A stretch of 64,000 nucleotides of DNA from Mesorhizobium sp. B2-3-12 (GCF_006442205.1 NZ_VFVR01000004.1:1-64000), one strand, 5' to 3'. Positions 36,335-45,451 are shown, counted from the stretch's first letter. Numbers and translations are program-made. The notes: generated from the letters alone by a model not told the origin.

Positions 36335-37950
36335 CCGAAACTTTGCCCTCTTCGTTCGGCAGTTACGACTACGTCATCGTTGGCGCTGGCTCGGCCGGCT
36401 GCGTGCTCGCCAACCGGCTTTCGGCCGACCCGCGCAACCGGGTCCTGCTCATCGAGGCCGGTGGCAGCGACCGCTATCACTGGGTCGATATCCCGATCGG
36501 TTACCTCTTTTGCATGGGCAATCCACGCACCGACTGGATGATGAAGACCGAGCCGGAGGCCGGCCTCAACGGACGCAGCCTCAATTATCCGCGCGGCAAG
36601 GTGCTCGGCGGCTGTTCGTCGATCAACGGCATGATTTACATGCGCGGCCAGGCCGCCGACTATGACGGATGGCGCCAGGCCGGCAATGCCGGTTGGGGCT
36701 GGGACGATGTCCTGCCCTACTTCCTCAAGTCGGAGGACTACCATGGCGGCAAGGGCGCCATGCATGGCAGCGGCGGCGAATGGCGGGTCGAACGGCAACG
36801 CCTGTCATGGCCGATCCTCGACGCGTTCCGCGACGCCGCCGAGGAACTCGGCATTCCCCGCATCGACGATTTCAACACCGGCACCAATGAAGGCTCGGGC
36901 TATTTCGAGGTCAACCAGCGGCGGGGCGTGCGCTGGAATACATCGAAGGCGTTTTTGCGCGGCATCGCGGCGCGCAAGAACCTGCGCATCGTGACCGGAG
37001 CCGACACGGAACGGCTCGAATTCGAGGGCCGGCGCGTCACCGGACTGATCTTCCGCCAAGGCGACAGTCTGCACAGGGTCGGCGCCGGACAAACGATCCT
37101 TGCAGCGGGTGCCATCAACTCACCCAAGATCCTCGAACTCTCCGGCGTCGGCCGTCCCGACCTGCTTTCGGGCATTGGCATCGATGTTCATCATGCCTTG
37201 CCTGGTGTTGGCGAAAACCTGCAGGACCATCTGCAGATCCGCACGGTCTTCAAGGTCTCGAATGCCGCCACGCTCAACCAGCGCTACCACAATCTGGCCA
37301 GCCGCGCGTCGATGGGGCTGGAATATGCGTTGAAGCGCAGCGGGCCGTTGTCGATGGCGCCGAGCCAGCTCGGCATCTTCGCCAGGAGCGATCCGCGCCT
37401 CGCGACACCCGATCTCGAATATCACGTGCAGCCGCTGAGCACCGACCGGCTGGGCGAACCGCTGCATCGCTTTCCCGCGGTCACCGTCTCAGTCTGCAAT
37501 CTGCGTCCGGAAAGCCGGGGCAGCGTGCATATGGGATCGCCCGATCCGCGCTTGGCGACGAAGATCCGGCCGAACTATCTCTCCACGGACGGAGATCGCG
37601 GCGTCGCCATCGCGTCGCTGCGCCATGTCCGCGGTTTGATGAAGGCAAAGGCGGTGGCCCGCTTCGCGCCCGAGGAGATGCTGCCCGGCACGCAATATGA
37701 CAGCGACGAAGACCTCATCCGCAAGGCCGGCGATATCGGTACGACGATCTTCCACCCCGTCGGCACTTGCAAGATGGGTTTCGACACGATGGCGGTGGTC
37801 GACGATCGGCTGCGTGTTCACGGGCTTGCCGGACTGCGCGTGGTCGATGCCTCGATCATGCCGACGATCGTCTCGGGCAACACCAACTCTCCGGTCGTGA
37901 TGATCGCCGAGAAGGCCGCGGAGATGATCCTGCTGGATTCGCGCCAGTAA
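36331..37950 (+). CDS. GMC-family FAD-dependent oxidoreductase (choline dehydrogenase-like)
   Basis: 539 residues from a GTG at 36331 that overlaps the kinase stop by four bases (GTGA). FAD-binding loop YVIVGAGSAGCVLANRL, GMC signature PRGKVLGGCSSINGMIYMRG near residue 90, second signature GAINSPKILELSGVG and C-terminal catalytic region FHPVGTCKMG with a later Asn/His position in SGNTNSPV are all present. It probably oxidises an alcohol or polyol. Last gene of the polyol operon; an in-frame upstream extension is not used because it overlaps the kinase. Confidence 0.88.
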   Translation: MTETLPSSFGSYDYVIVGAGSAGCVLANRLSADPRNRVLLIEAGGSDRYHWVDIPIGYLFCMGNPRTDWMMKTEPEAGLNGRSLNYPRGKVLGGCSSINGMIYMRGQAADYDGWRQAGNAGWGWDDVLPYFLKSEDYHGGKGAMHGSGGEWRVERQRLSWPILDAFRDAAEELGIPRIDDFNTGTNEGSGYFEVNQRRGVRWNTSKAFLRGIAARKNLRIVTGADTERLEFEGRRVTGLIFRQGDSLHRVGAGQTILAAGAINSPKILELSGVGRPDLLSGIGIDVHHALPGVGENLQDHLQIRTVFKVSNAATLNQRYHNLASRASMGLEYALKRSGPLSMAPSQLGIFARSDPRLATPDLEYHVQPLSTDRLGEPLHRFPAVTVSVCNLRPESRGSVHMGSPDPRLATKIRPNYLSTDGDRGVAIASLRHVRGLMKAKAVARFAPEEMLPGTQYDSDEDLIRKAGDIGTTIFHPVGTCKMGFDTMAVVDDRLRVHGLAGLRVVDASIMPTIVSGNTNSPVVMIAEKAAEMILLDSRQ

Positions 37951-38084
37951 TGTTCTGGCGACGTTGGGTGCGCCGCGCCCGGCTTGCCGGTCGATGGGCG
38001 GCTGTCGTCGATCGGTAGGCAAAAGCCTCGTTAAGCCTCTCGCAACTCCTGCGGCGTAATCTGTCCGCCAGATTGCGAGGCACC

Positions 38085-38621
38085 ATGAAACGCAAATCCC
38101 TATTGCTTTTCGCCTTCCCGGCTTTTGTCCTGCTGATCCTGGCGATGGAGCGAGTGGCCACGCTCCTGCTCGGAGCCTATCCCGCAAGTCCCGATATGTG
38201 GAAGATCTGGCTTACCTTGCACCAGTCGTCGGGAATGGTCTGGCAGCAGGTTGATCTCTATCTGGGCGGGTCGATGGGCCTGGATTTCGCCTTGCTGGGC
38301 GCTGCCCTTTCCCTCTGCTGGATGGCAAGTCAGGCCAGAAGGTCGGCGGCTTTCTTTCTGGCCAACCATGGCGCCCTGATCCTCGCGGCGTCGATGATTT
38401 TCATCGGCGGCCGCTCGCAGACCGCCAGCACCATTGCCGCGTTCACGGCGCCGAGCGGCTTTCAGTTCTCGCTGATGATGGACTTCACCTGGCTGAACTG
38501 CCTGCTGGCGGTCATCGGGGTCACCGCCTGCGCCTATTGCCACCTTGCCTATGTCCGTGAACTCGGCATGCGCGTTGAAGCGCGGCGCGTCCGGATCATG
38601 GCACTGCAGCGGGATCTCTAG
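38085..38621 (+). CDS. Predicted four-helix membrane protein, function unknown
   Basis: 178 residues. Four hydrophobic segments are seen: about residues 6-28, 66-82, 92-108 and 135-155. The ends are basic, and a short cytoplasmic C-terminus (RRVRIMALQRDL) follows. I do not recognise a family. It follows a 134-base gap after the polyol operon and converges with the last gene of the tad arm, so it is probably an independent unit. Confidence 0.6.
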   Translation: MKRKSLLLFAFPAFVLLILAMERVATLLLGAYPASPDMWKIWLTLHQSSGMVWQQVDLYLGGSMGLDFALLGAALSLCWMASQARRSAAFFLANHGALILAASMIFIGGRSQTASTIAAFTAPSGFQFSLMMDFTWLNCLLAVIGVTACAYCHLAYVRELGMRVEARRVRIMALQRDL

Positions 38622-38646
38622 CGCAGCTACGCCGCCACGCCGAAGT

Positions 38647-38676
38647 CCGACCTAGTTTATCCCGACCTAGTTTATC
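38647..38676. repeat. 15-bp tandem duplication at the end of a gene
   Basis: Two perfect copies of CCGACCTAGTTTATC. The second copy contains the stop codon (leftward TAG) of the gene at 38667-39230; the first lies just past it. A recent slippage duplication, without obvious functional effect. Confidence 0.8.
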
Positions 38677-39230
38677 TTGTGATAGGTGACCTTGCCTTCC
38701 GGGGATACGGTCCGCTGGTAGTTGGAGCTTGGCGCGGGAGGCGCTGCCGACGCCTGTCTCCTTCGCGTCACGCGCGGCATGTCCTCGACGGCAGGTTCCG
38801 CCTCGGTGGCGCTGGCAACCGCCGCCGTGTCTTCGGCGGGCGAGGGGAACTCCACCACGCGCGGCTCGTCGCCACCGTGATTTCCCGACATGTCCGGTGC
38901 CTGCCGGGCCAGGTTGGCGTTGACCTCGCCGAAGCTTGCCCGCAGCCGGTCGTCCAGCGCCTCGAACCGGCTTTGAAATCCGTTGTTGACGGTGTCCAGC
39001 CGCGCGCTCATGCGCTGCTCGAACTGGCCGAGGTCTTCCAGCCGCGCCTCGATTGCGCGCAGGTCGTTGATGCCACGGTAGAGAAAGACGGCCGCGGTGG
39101 CGTTCAGAAGGGCAAACAGCGTCAGGCCGACGCAGACGGCAACGGCAAGTCTGGACCGGCTCTTCTCCCTGTCGAGCAATGGCGCCTCGATGGCCACCAC
39201 CAGTTCGTCCGGATCGCTGATCGTTGTCAT
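38667..39230 (-). CDS. Single-pass membrane protein with coiled coil, tad-linked
   Basis: 187 residues: cytoplasmic N-terminus, one membrane segment at about residues 27-50 (RLAVAVCVGLTLFALLNATAAVFLY), a heptad-like coiled coil at about 55-108 (LRAIEARLEDLGQFEQRMSA), and an acidic/Ala-rich tail ending YHKIN. I do not recognise a family. Its start overlaps the L,D-transpeptidase stop by four bases, so it is the last member of the leftward tad arm and may organise the cell wall or pilus machinery. This is inference from position. Confidence 0.7.
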   Translation of the reverse strand: MTTISDPDELVVAIEAPLLDREKSRSRLAVAVCVGLTLFALLNATAAVFLYRGINDLRAIEARLEDLGQFEQRMSARLDTVNNGFQSRFEALDDRLRASFGEVNANLARQAPDMSGNHGGDEPRVVEFPSPAEDTAAVASATEAEPAVEDMPRVTRRRQASAAPPAPSSNYQRTVSPEGKVTYHKIN

Positions 39231-39799
39231 TGGACCACCACCTTGGTGCCGACAGGCACGCGCCTGAAAAGATCGATGACATCGGTATTGGTCAGGCGAA
39301 AACAGCCCGACGTCCCGTCGAAACCCACGCCCGAAGGGTCGTTGGTGCCATGGATGCGATAGAGCGTGTCGCGACCATCCCGAAGCAGATAGAGCGCCCT
39401 TGCGCCGAGCGGATTGTATGGCCCCGAAGGAACCATGTCAGGCAATTCCGGCTGGCGCGCGCGCATCTCCCTGGGCGGGCGCCACGCCGGCCATTCGGTC
39501 TTTGCCCCCACCTGGACAGTACCCGTCCAGCCGAAGCCGTCGCGTCCGACGCTGATCCGGTAGCGCAGGGCCTCGCCCTTGCCGGTCACCAGATAGAGCG
39601 CCTTTTCCTGCTTGCGGATGATGATGGTTCCGATCTTCTCGGCGGTGGGAAACGCCACCGTCTTGCGCAGGCTGGGACCCATGGCCGGCAGAGGCGGGCG
39701 GCTGTCCGCCCACGCGGTCTGTCCGGCCGCCGGCGCCAGCGCCAGGCCGAGGAGGCAGGCGGCCGTCAGCCGAAAGCGATGGCGGCTAGCGGGCCGCAT
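39227..39799 (-). CDS. L,D-transpeptidase (YkuD family), tad-linked
   Basis: 190 residues with an N-terminal signal peptide (hydrophobic LTAACLLGLALAPAAG, likely cleavage near AWA at residue 31). The catalytic motif is complete: His150 in YRIHGTND, and Cys166 and Arg168 in TSGCFRLTN. Such enzymes form 3-3 peptidoglycan cross-links or attach proteins to peptidoglycan. Its start overlaps the cpaE stop by 14 bases and its stop overlaps the next gene by four, so it is translated with the pilus genes. A role in making room for, or anchoring, the pilus machine is plausible. Confidence 0.88.
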   Translation of the reverse strand: MRPASRHRFRLTAACLLGLALAPAAGQTAWADSRPPLPAMGPSLRKTVAFPTAEKIGTIIIRKQEKALYLVTGKGEALRYRISVGRDGFGWTGTVQVGAKTEWPAWRPPREMRARQPELPDMVPSGPYNPLGARALYLLRDGRDTLYRIHGTNDPSGVGFDGTSGCFRLTNTDVIDLFRRVPVGTKVVVQ

Positions 39800-40949
39800 C
39801 GTCGAGCCGCTCGCGGAACATCTTCTTCAAATCCTTGTTGAAGCGCGCCCGCCCATCCACTTCGGACGGCAGCATGGCGCGGTTCAGGGCGTCGGCCAGC
39901 AGGGCGTTGTCGAGCGCGACCGACTTGATGTTCGGCGCCTTGAAGATCTTCTCCAGCTCGCCGCGCGAGAAGTGGTTGCCGAACCATTTGCGCTTGTGCT
40001 TGTTGGCCACCAGCGTGATCGAGACGGCATTGCCGCGCAGCTCGCGGATTTTCTTGTAGAGCCGTTTGCCTTGCCGCAGCGAGGCGACGTTGAGCTCGAA
40101 GACGATGAAAATCTCGTCGCTCGTCGACAGCACGGAATTGTGCCAGGGCGTCTCGATGTTCGGCAGGTCGATGACGATGTCGTCGAAACGGTAGGCGACG
40201 AGGTCGAGCAGCCGGAAGACGAAATCCGCGCCCTGCGGCTCGAACGGCAGTTGCGGCCGCTCGAAGGCGTAGAGCGTCAGGCCGGATGGCCGCGACAGCT
40301 TGATGACGTCCATCAGTTCGACATCGAGCCGATCCGGCTGGCCGATGATGCCCGCAAGGTCGAACTGGTTGAACAGGTTGAGATAGGCGCCGCAATTGGC
40401 GCTCTGGAAGTCGAGGTCGACCAGGCAGGTCGAGGCACCGCGCTCGGTCGATTTCGAGGCCAGGAATTCGGCCGCCGATAGCGCCAGCGTCGTGGCGCCG
40501 GCGCCGCCGCTGGCGCCGATGAAGGTGACGATACGGCTCTTGGTGCCCTGGTTGCCGCTGTCGTGGAAGGTGACGGCGTTGAGCAGTTCCTTGCCGTCGA
40601 GCGGCTTGTGCAGCCAGTCGGAGGCGTTCATGCGCACCAGCACGCGCGTCCGCCCCGACGTCAGTTCGTCGGAAACCGCAATCAGCGGCACGCTGGCCCA
40701 CAGCGCGCGCGCCTCGACGATGCCTGGATTGCCGAGCAATTCGCCATTGCCGAGATCGAGGATGACGATGCCCGGGCGCGTGTCGGCCGGCGGCCCCTTG
40801 AGGAAGTCGCCCGTCTCGGCAACCCGCACATCATAGATCGCCAACGCGTCGAGCCGCGTCGCCACCTCGCGCTTGAAACTAGGATCGGACGAAAACAGCG
40901 CGACCTGCTTTCGCTTGGTGGGCAGGACTTTGGTGTTGATGGCGTTCAT
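39786..40949 (-). CDS. cpaE: CpaE/TadZ pilus-assembly ATPase-like protein
   Basis: 387 residues from the ATG at 40949. N-terminal receiver-like domain (about 1-125) followed by a MinD/ParA-type P-loop domain with deviant Walker A FIGASGGAGATTLAL, in which Ala stands where ParA has Lys (common in CpaE). CLVDLDFQSANCG and IVIDLPNIETPWH follow. CpaE/TadZ places the Tad machine at the pole. The start overlaps the upstream TadE-like gene by four bases. A longer in-frame start is a shadow of that gene. Confidence 0.9.
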   Translation of the reverse strand: MNAINTKVLPTKRKQVALFSSDPSFKREVATRLDALAIYDVRVAETGDFLKGPPADTRPGIVILDLGNGELLGNPGIVEARALWASVPLIAVSDELTSGRTRVLVRMNASDWLHKPLDGKELLNAVTFHDSGNQGTKSRIVTFIGASGGAGATTLALSAAEFLASKSTERGASTCLVDLDFQSANCGAYLNLFNQFDLAGIIGQPDRLDVELMDVIKLSRPSGLTLYAFERPQLPFEPQGADFVFRLLDLVAYRFDDIVIDLPNIETPWHNSVLSTSDEIFIVFELNVASLRQGKRLYKKIRELRGNAVSITLVANKHKRKWFGNHFSRGELEKIFKAPNIKSVALDNALLADALNRAMLPSEVDGRARFNKDLKKMFRERLDDAAR

Positions 40950-41593
40950 GATGGCGCGCTCGTTTTCAGGTCTTCGCCCGTGACCGTGCTCAGCATGGAG
41001 GGCATGTTGATATTGCCGAACCCGAGCAGTCCGCCCAGGAAGAAGAACTGGAAAGTCCGGTTTTGCAGATTGACCGTGATAGTCGGCACAGGACCGCTGA
41101 GCCTGGTCTGGAATCCAAGTCCTGTCGCCGCATAGGTAATGACGACATTGGTTCGCAGGAGGTCCGGAAAGAAATGGCACATACCAGGCCGCTGAGTTCC
41201 TGTGGGCGGCGGGCAGGCATCGTCGTTGGTGACGGCCGTATCGCCTCTGAAGATGCGACTGAAGGCATTGGCGTCGAAGTTGGCGGAGCTGCCATTGCAG
41301 TCCCCGATGCTGCCGGTATATTTGCAGACGAACGGGGCGTAAGCGTCGGCCGCAACCGGCGCGCCCGGGACCGAGATTGGCGCCGCGGCGGCAAGCACCG
41401 TTGCCGGCACCACGGGATCTGAAATCGAGGCCAGCCTTGCGCCGACCTGGACGGCCTTGGTTGCACCATTCCATTGATATAGGGCGTAACCGAAATCGAC
41501 GAAGCCGAGCGTCAGCGCAAAAAGTAAAGGCGCCACGATGGCCATCTCGACCATGGCCGTGCCGTGTTCTGATTTTGCGAAGCGTCTCATCAT
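40946..41593 (-). CDS. TadE/TadF-like minor pseudopilin
   Basis: 215 residues. N-terminal TadE-type segment (GTAMVEMAIVAPLLFALTLG) with Gly before the cleavage position and the conserved Glu five residues after it, then one membrane helix and a periplasmic domain with several Cys residues. TadE-like proteins are processed by the prepilin peptidase and act in Flp pilus assembly. It shares one base with the upstream TadE gene and overlaps cpaE by four. Confidence 0.85.
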   Translation of the reverse strand: MMRRFAKSEHGTAMVEMAIVAPLLFALTLGFVDFGYALYQWNGATKAVQVGARLASISDPVVPATVLAAAAPISVPGAPVAADAYAPFVCKYTGSIGDCNGSSANFDANAFSRIFRGDTAVTNDDACPPPTGTQRPGMCHFFPDLLRTNVVITYAATGLGFQTRLSGPVPTITVNLQNRTFQFFFLGGLLGFGNINMPSMLSTVTGEDLKTSAPS

Positions 41594-42159
41594 CAGAATC
41601 GGATCAGCCGCTCCTGATGGGAGCCGCTCAGGGTGATCGGTCCGATGTTGAGAAACGCCAACATGCCCACACCGCTATAGGGATAGGTTCCTGTCGCACT
41701 GACGATGCACACTTGGGGAGTCACCGACCGATATTGGGTAACGCCGGCAACGACAGCGTCGTGGCAAGAGCCGCTGGCACCGATGGTCACCGTCACATTC
41801 GCTGTCTGCCAACCCCCGACGCGCGGGCTGGTCGTCACCACGCCGTTAACTACAGTCGGTGCGGGCGTGCCGTAGACCGCGATGTTCTTCGCAACATTGG
41901 TACAGTCGATCGCCGAAAAACCCGAACTCGCATAATCGGTGTACAACTGGCTGTTACAGCGAGCTCCGAATCGGGCAGCGTCGGTAAGGCCCGCTTCCAT
42001 CAGCAGTTTGTCGTGTATCAGATTGCCAAACTCGAATACCCCGGCCGACAGCAACAGCATCAACGGGGCGACGATCGTCATTTCGACAAGCACCGCGCCA
42101 CGCTGGTCTCGACGGAATTTCGTTAGATGACGTCCCACGTTTCGAGACATCGCCGTCAC
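41593..42159 (-). CDS. TadE-like minor pseudopilin
   Basis: 188 residues with the TadE motif GAVLVEMTIVAPLMLLLSAG at about residues 21-40, a single membrane helix and a Cys-containing periplasmic domain. Paralogue of the next gene; together they occupy the TadE and TadF positions of the locus. Overlaps tadG by four bases and the second TadE-like gene by one base, showing tight translational coupling. Confidence 0.87.
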   Translation of the reverse strand: MTAMSRNVGRHLTKFRRDQRGAVLVEMTIVAPLMLLLSAGVFEFGNLIHDKLLMEAGLTDAARFGARCNSQLYTDYASSGFSAIDCTNVAKNIAVYGTPAPTVVNGVVTTSPRVGGWQTANVTVTIGASGSCHDAVVAGVTQYRSVTPQVCIVSATGTYPYSGVGMLAFLNIGPITLSGSHQERLIRF

Positions 42160-43658
42160 CTGTAGAGCTGCGCTTCGTCGCGCAGGAAATTGTCAAGTGT
42201 GCCACTCCCACCTTTGCCGGTGATGTCGACGAGTTCGACATAGATGTTCTTGCCGGTGTCTTTAATGGGCTCGGTGATGAAGAAGCTGGCGAATCTGCGA
42301 GCAGGAACGGTGGCGCGGCCCTTGAAGCTTGTGCCGCTAGCCTGGAGGGCTTTGCAGTCGAGGATCGCGCCATAGAGCAGGCGCCGATCAACCGTCGTGA
42401 TTGGAGAGCCTGCCGCCCCGGGAGGCGTGCCTTTTTCACCACTGACGGCGGCGTCACCGACAATGTTGTCGGAGGTGTTGCCGTCGCCATTGGGGTCATT
42501 CTCGTACCGGTAGGTTTCGTATCGAGTTGGAAGGTCGTCGCCAGTGCCGGCGAGGGCGGTCGGCAAATTGCCAGCGCCATTGCCCGAATTTCGTAACGGA
42601 TGGTTCGCTTTCCAATATCGGGAAGGATTCCAGTCGCCTGCTCCCATCCGGCCGCCCATCATGGTGCAACTGCCGGTGATCTGGCAGGAGTCACGCTCTA
42701 GGCCGACGCCCTTGGTGGGGTCGGTCTCGTAGTTGACCTTGTTGCTCGCGACATATTGGTCCCAGTTTGTCGCACCCTTGCGCACGTTGAAGGCTGGCCC
42801 GTCTGAATACTTCGACGAGTTGATGCCGAAACGCGAGTTGATGCCATCTTGCACTGGACCAGCGTTCTGGCCCGGCTCGGTCTGGACGCCATCGCGCGAA
42901 TAGCAATTTTGCGGCTTGGAATCGGCGAGCATCCTTTCCAACTCGTTCGCGCCGGTGCCAAATGGCGAGGATAGGAAGGCGAAGTTCCCTGGCGCGTAGG
43001 AACCGTCGCCGCGTAGCACGATTTGCCGGCGACGATACTTTCTTGTCTGTGCGGCCTGCTCCAGCGTCACGCCGCCAGTGAGGCTGGTGTCTTCATATGG
43101 GTTGCACATAAAGACCGGCGTGTAGTCGCAAACGCTCGATCCGAAGCCCGCGACAGCGCTGGCGCCGATGTTCCAATTCCCGCTGCTTCCAGGATTGAGG
43201 AAAGACACAGGAAAAATCGCTGCGAAGCCGACCGGCTTAACATCGATCTGAACGAATCTCGCCGTCGAGGCATAGGTTACCTCGTCGGTGATGACATAAT
43301 TGGCTGGGATTGGCGCGTTGTCGGCGGGCAGGGCGTTGAGATACCGTCTCGTAACGCCAGCGGCAGCAAGCGTCTGTGGTCCTGGCGTCGCAGAATCGGA
43401 AAAGCTGTACTGGTTCGAGACGAGCGTCTGAATGGCGCGGTCGGCTCGGACGATGCTGTCGGAACTGCCGTCGAGCTCCGCCGCGCCAGCCAAGGAAAAT
43501 GCATCCGCCCCCTTCTGCAGGTCGAAATGCATGTTGTTGACCCGGCTCGTGTCGATAACGAGCAGCGAGAAACCTATGATTGCTGGCAGCGTGATGCTGA
43601 CCAGGATGAGCGCTATCCCCCTCTGATCTTTCCAGAACGCGCGAATGGTCCCCAACAT
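42156..43658 (-). CDS. TadG-like pilus assembly protein
   Basis: 500 residues from the ATG at 43658 (a longer frame adds an unlikely leader). The N-terminus has the Tad-type membrane segment (RGIALILVSITLPAIIGFSL) and VIDTSRVNNMHFDLQKGADA, typical of TadG, then a large periplasmic domain of about 450 residues rich in Cys and Gly/Asn. TadG anchors the Tad machinery in the inner membrane and reaches into the periplasm. It lies 70 bases after a small lipoprotein gene. Confidence 0.85.
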   Translation of the reverse strand: MLGTIRAFWKDQRGIALILVSITLPAIIGFSLLVIDTSRVNNMHFDLQKGADAFSLAGAAELDGSSDSIVRADRAIQTLVSNQYSFSDSATPGPQTLAAAGVTRRYLNALPADNAPIPANYVITDEVTYASTARFVQIDVKPVGFAAIFPVSFLNPGSSGNWNIGASAVAGFGSSVCDYTPVFMCNPYEDTSLTGGVTLEQAAQTRKYRRRQIVLRGDGSYAPGNFAFLSSPFGTGANELERMLADSKPQNCYSRDGVQTEPGQNAGPVQDGINSRFGINSSKYSDGPAFNVRKGATNWDQYVASNKVNYETDPTKGVGLERDSCQITGSCTMMGGRMGAGDWNPSRYWKANHPLRNSGNGAGNLPTALAGTGDDLPTRYETYRYENDPNGDGNTSDNIVGDAAVSGEKGTPPGAAGSPITTVDRRLLYGAILDCKALQASGTSFKGRATVPARRFASFFITEPIKDTGKNIYVELVDITGKGGSGTLDNFLRDEAQLYR

Positions 43659-43728
43659 GACCTTACTCTCTGCTTTCTTGCGCCAAGGCCCTCGCATGCC
43701 AGGCGCCCTCCGCATCCTTCCGTTCAGT

Positions 43729-44022
43729 TCACGGCGTCGTCACGCCCGCCCCGCCGACATTGACCGTGATAGCCGGCGGTGGCGGTGGCGGCGGTGGGAA
43801 TTTGTAATTGTGTGCGATAGCGGCAGCGCGCGCGCCGTCGCCTTCTATGTGTGTGTTTTTCGAAGCCGGATTGAGCGGATCGACCGTCTGCAGCATCGAA
43901 TTGAACTTCTGCGTGTCGCCGGCCGCCAAAGTCACCGAGTCATAATGGTTCAGATAGTCCGCGGCGCAGCCCGTCAGCAGGCCGGTGCACAGAGTGAGGA
44001 ACAAGGCGCTATTTCTTGACAT
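43729..44022 (-). CDS. Small tad-locus lipoprotein at the CpaD position
   Basis: 97 residues from the ATG at 44022, 14 bases inside the cpaC gene. Lipoprotein signal peptide with lipobox LLTGC (Cys at residue 19). The mature part has DSVTLAAGDTQKFNSMLQTVDPLNP, then a run of eight prolines (about residues 76-83) and a short C-terminal strand. CpaD, the usual lipoprotein next to CpaC, is about 220 residues, so this is much smaller. It may be a CpaD substitute or pilotin for the secretin; similar short lipoproteins occur in rhizobial tad loci as I recall. Confidence 0.75.
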   Translation of the reverse strand: MSRNSALFLTLCTGLLTGCAADYLNHYDSVTLAAGDTQKFNSMLQTVDPLNPASKNTHIEGDGARAAAIAHNYKFPPPPPPPPAITVNVGGAGVTTP

Positions 44023-45451
44023 AGAGCATCTTGTCCTTCGATTTGAAGTCCAGCATGTGGCCATAGGGCCCGGTGACGCCGTCGCCTTGCTCGTACTTGC
44101 GGATCATGTCCTTGTTCACCTCGAGCTGGCCAAGCACAAAAAATTCGGGATCGTTGGCGGGCCGTGTCTTGTCGAAAGGCGTCGCCAACTGCTCGCCGGG
44201 CTTCACCGGCCGCACGATGTGCGGCGTGACGATCACGACCAATTCGGTCTCTTCCTTCTGGCTGCTCGAATTGCGAAACAGCGTGCCGATCACAGGTACC
44301 TGGCCCAGCCACGGCACCTGGTTCTGAAGCTTGGTGGTCTTGCTGGACAGAAGTCCACCGACCGCGAAGCTCTGGCCGTCGCGCAGTTCCACGACGGTTT
44401 CCAATTTGCGGTTGGTGAAGATCGGATCGCCTGCGGTTGTGAAGCCGGTCAGGTCGCTGACCTCAGGCGCCAGCTGGATGTGGATCTTGTCGTCGGCAAG
44501 CACGACCGGCGTGAACAGAAGATTGACGCCGAATTGCTTGTACTCGATCTGGATCTCGCCATCCTTGTTGACGCTGCGGATCGGGACCTGTCCCCCCGCG
44601 TTGAAGCTGGCCGGCTCGCCGGAAAGCGTGGTCAGGTTTGGCTCGGCCAGCGTGCGCACCACGCCCTTGGCCTCCAGCGCCTCGATGATCAGGTCGACTT
44701 TGATGTTGCTGTCGATAACGCGGGTGATCAGCGCTGCAAACGGATTGCTGTTCGACAACAGGCCGCTGATAATATTGCCTGGTCCGGCAACCACATTGTC
44801 TTCGTCAACGGCGGCAATGCCTGTCCCGGTTCTGGTCGTGCCGCTGCCGTTTTTGCTCCGGATGGACACGCCGAGATCGCGACCGGCATTGCGCTTTGCC
44901 TCCAGCACGCGGACTTCGAGATTGACCTGCTGGCTGTCATCCACCGTAACGGCATTGATGATGGCGTCGGGCCCATACTGCTGCGCTACTTCCATGATGG
45001 CCGCCAGCGTCGCGCCGTCCTTGACATGACCGCCAAGCCGCACCCGTCCATTGACCGAGCCGATCTCGATACGCGACCTTGGCGAAACCTGGCGGATTGC
45101 CGCCGCCATGTCGCTCACGTCGACGCCGACCTCGATCTGCAGGGCGCCGAGCGAGCGCTTGTCGGTGGAAAACAGGTTGACCGTGGTGGTGCCGGCACCC
45201 TTGCCGATGACATAGAGGGTACGGTCGGTCATCGGCTGCGCATCGGCGATCTTTTCGTCGCCGACGACGATGTCGCCGAGATTGGCGCTCACTTGGATCG
45301 TCACCGATTGCGACATCGGCAGGAAAATCCGATGCACGCTGGGGGTCGACACGTCGATGAAACGGTCGGCCGCATCGGCCTTGAGGCTCGATAGCATTAC
45401 CGTTGCCATACAAGACAACGCGGCCGCCGCTATCCTCCAAAAACCCTGCAT
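44009..45451 (-). CDS. cpaC: CpaC/RcpA secretin of the Tad pilus
   Basis: 480 residues with a signal peptide (RIAAAALSCMATVMLSSLKA, cleavage near ADA). An N-terminal pilus-specific domain (ISQSVTIQVSANLGDIVVGD) and BON-like part precede the secretin homology region, which includes VRTLAEPNLTTLSGEPASF and VPWLGQVPVIGTLFRN. It forms the outer-membrane channel for the Flp pilus. Second gene after the pilin in the leftward arm; the next gene, a small lipoprotein, overlaps its end. Confidence 0.92.
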   Translation of the reverse strand: MQGFWRIAAAALSCMATVMLSSLKADAADRFIDVSTPSVHRIFLPMSQSVTIQVSANLGDIVVGDEKIADAQPMTDRTLYVIGKGAGTTTVNLFSTDKRSLGALQIEVGVDVSDMAAAIRQVSPRSRIEIGSVNGRVRLGGHVKDGATLAAIMEVAQQYGPDAIINAVTVDDSQQVNLEVRVLEAKRNAGRDLGVSIRSKNGSGTTRTGTGIAAVDEDNVVAGPGNIISGLLSNSNPFAALITRVIDSNIKVDLIIEALEAKGVVRTLAEPNLTTLSGEPASFNAGGQVPIRSVNKDGEIQIEYKQFGVNLLFTPVVLADDKIHIQLAPEVSDLTGFTTAGDPIFTNRKLETVVELRDGQSFAVGGLLSSKTTKLQNQVPWLGQVPVIGTLFRNSSSQKEETELVVIVTPHIVRPVKPGEQLATPFDKTRPANDPEFFVLGQLEVNKDMIRKYEQGDGVTGPYGHMLDFKSKDKMLYVKK

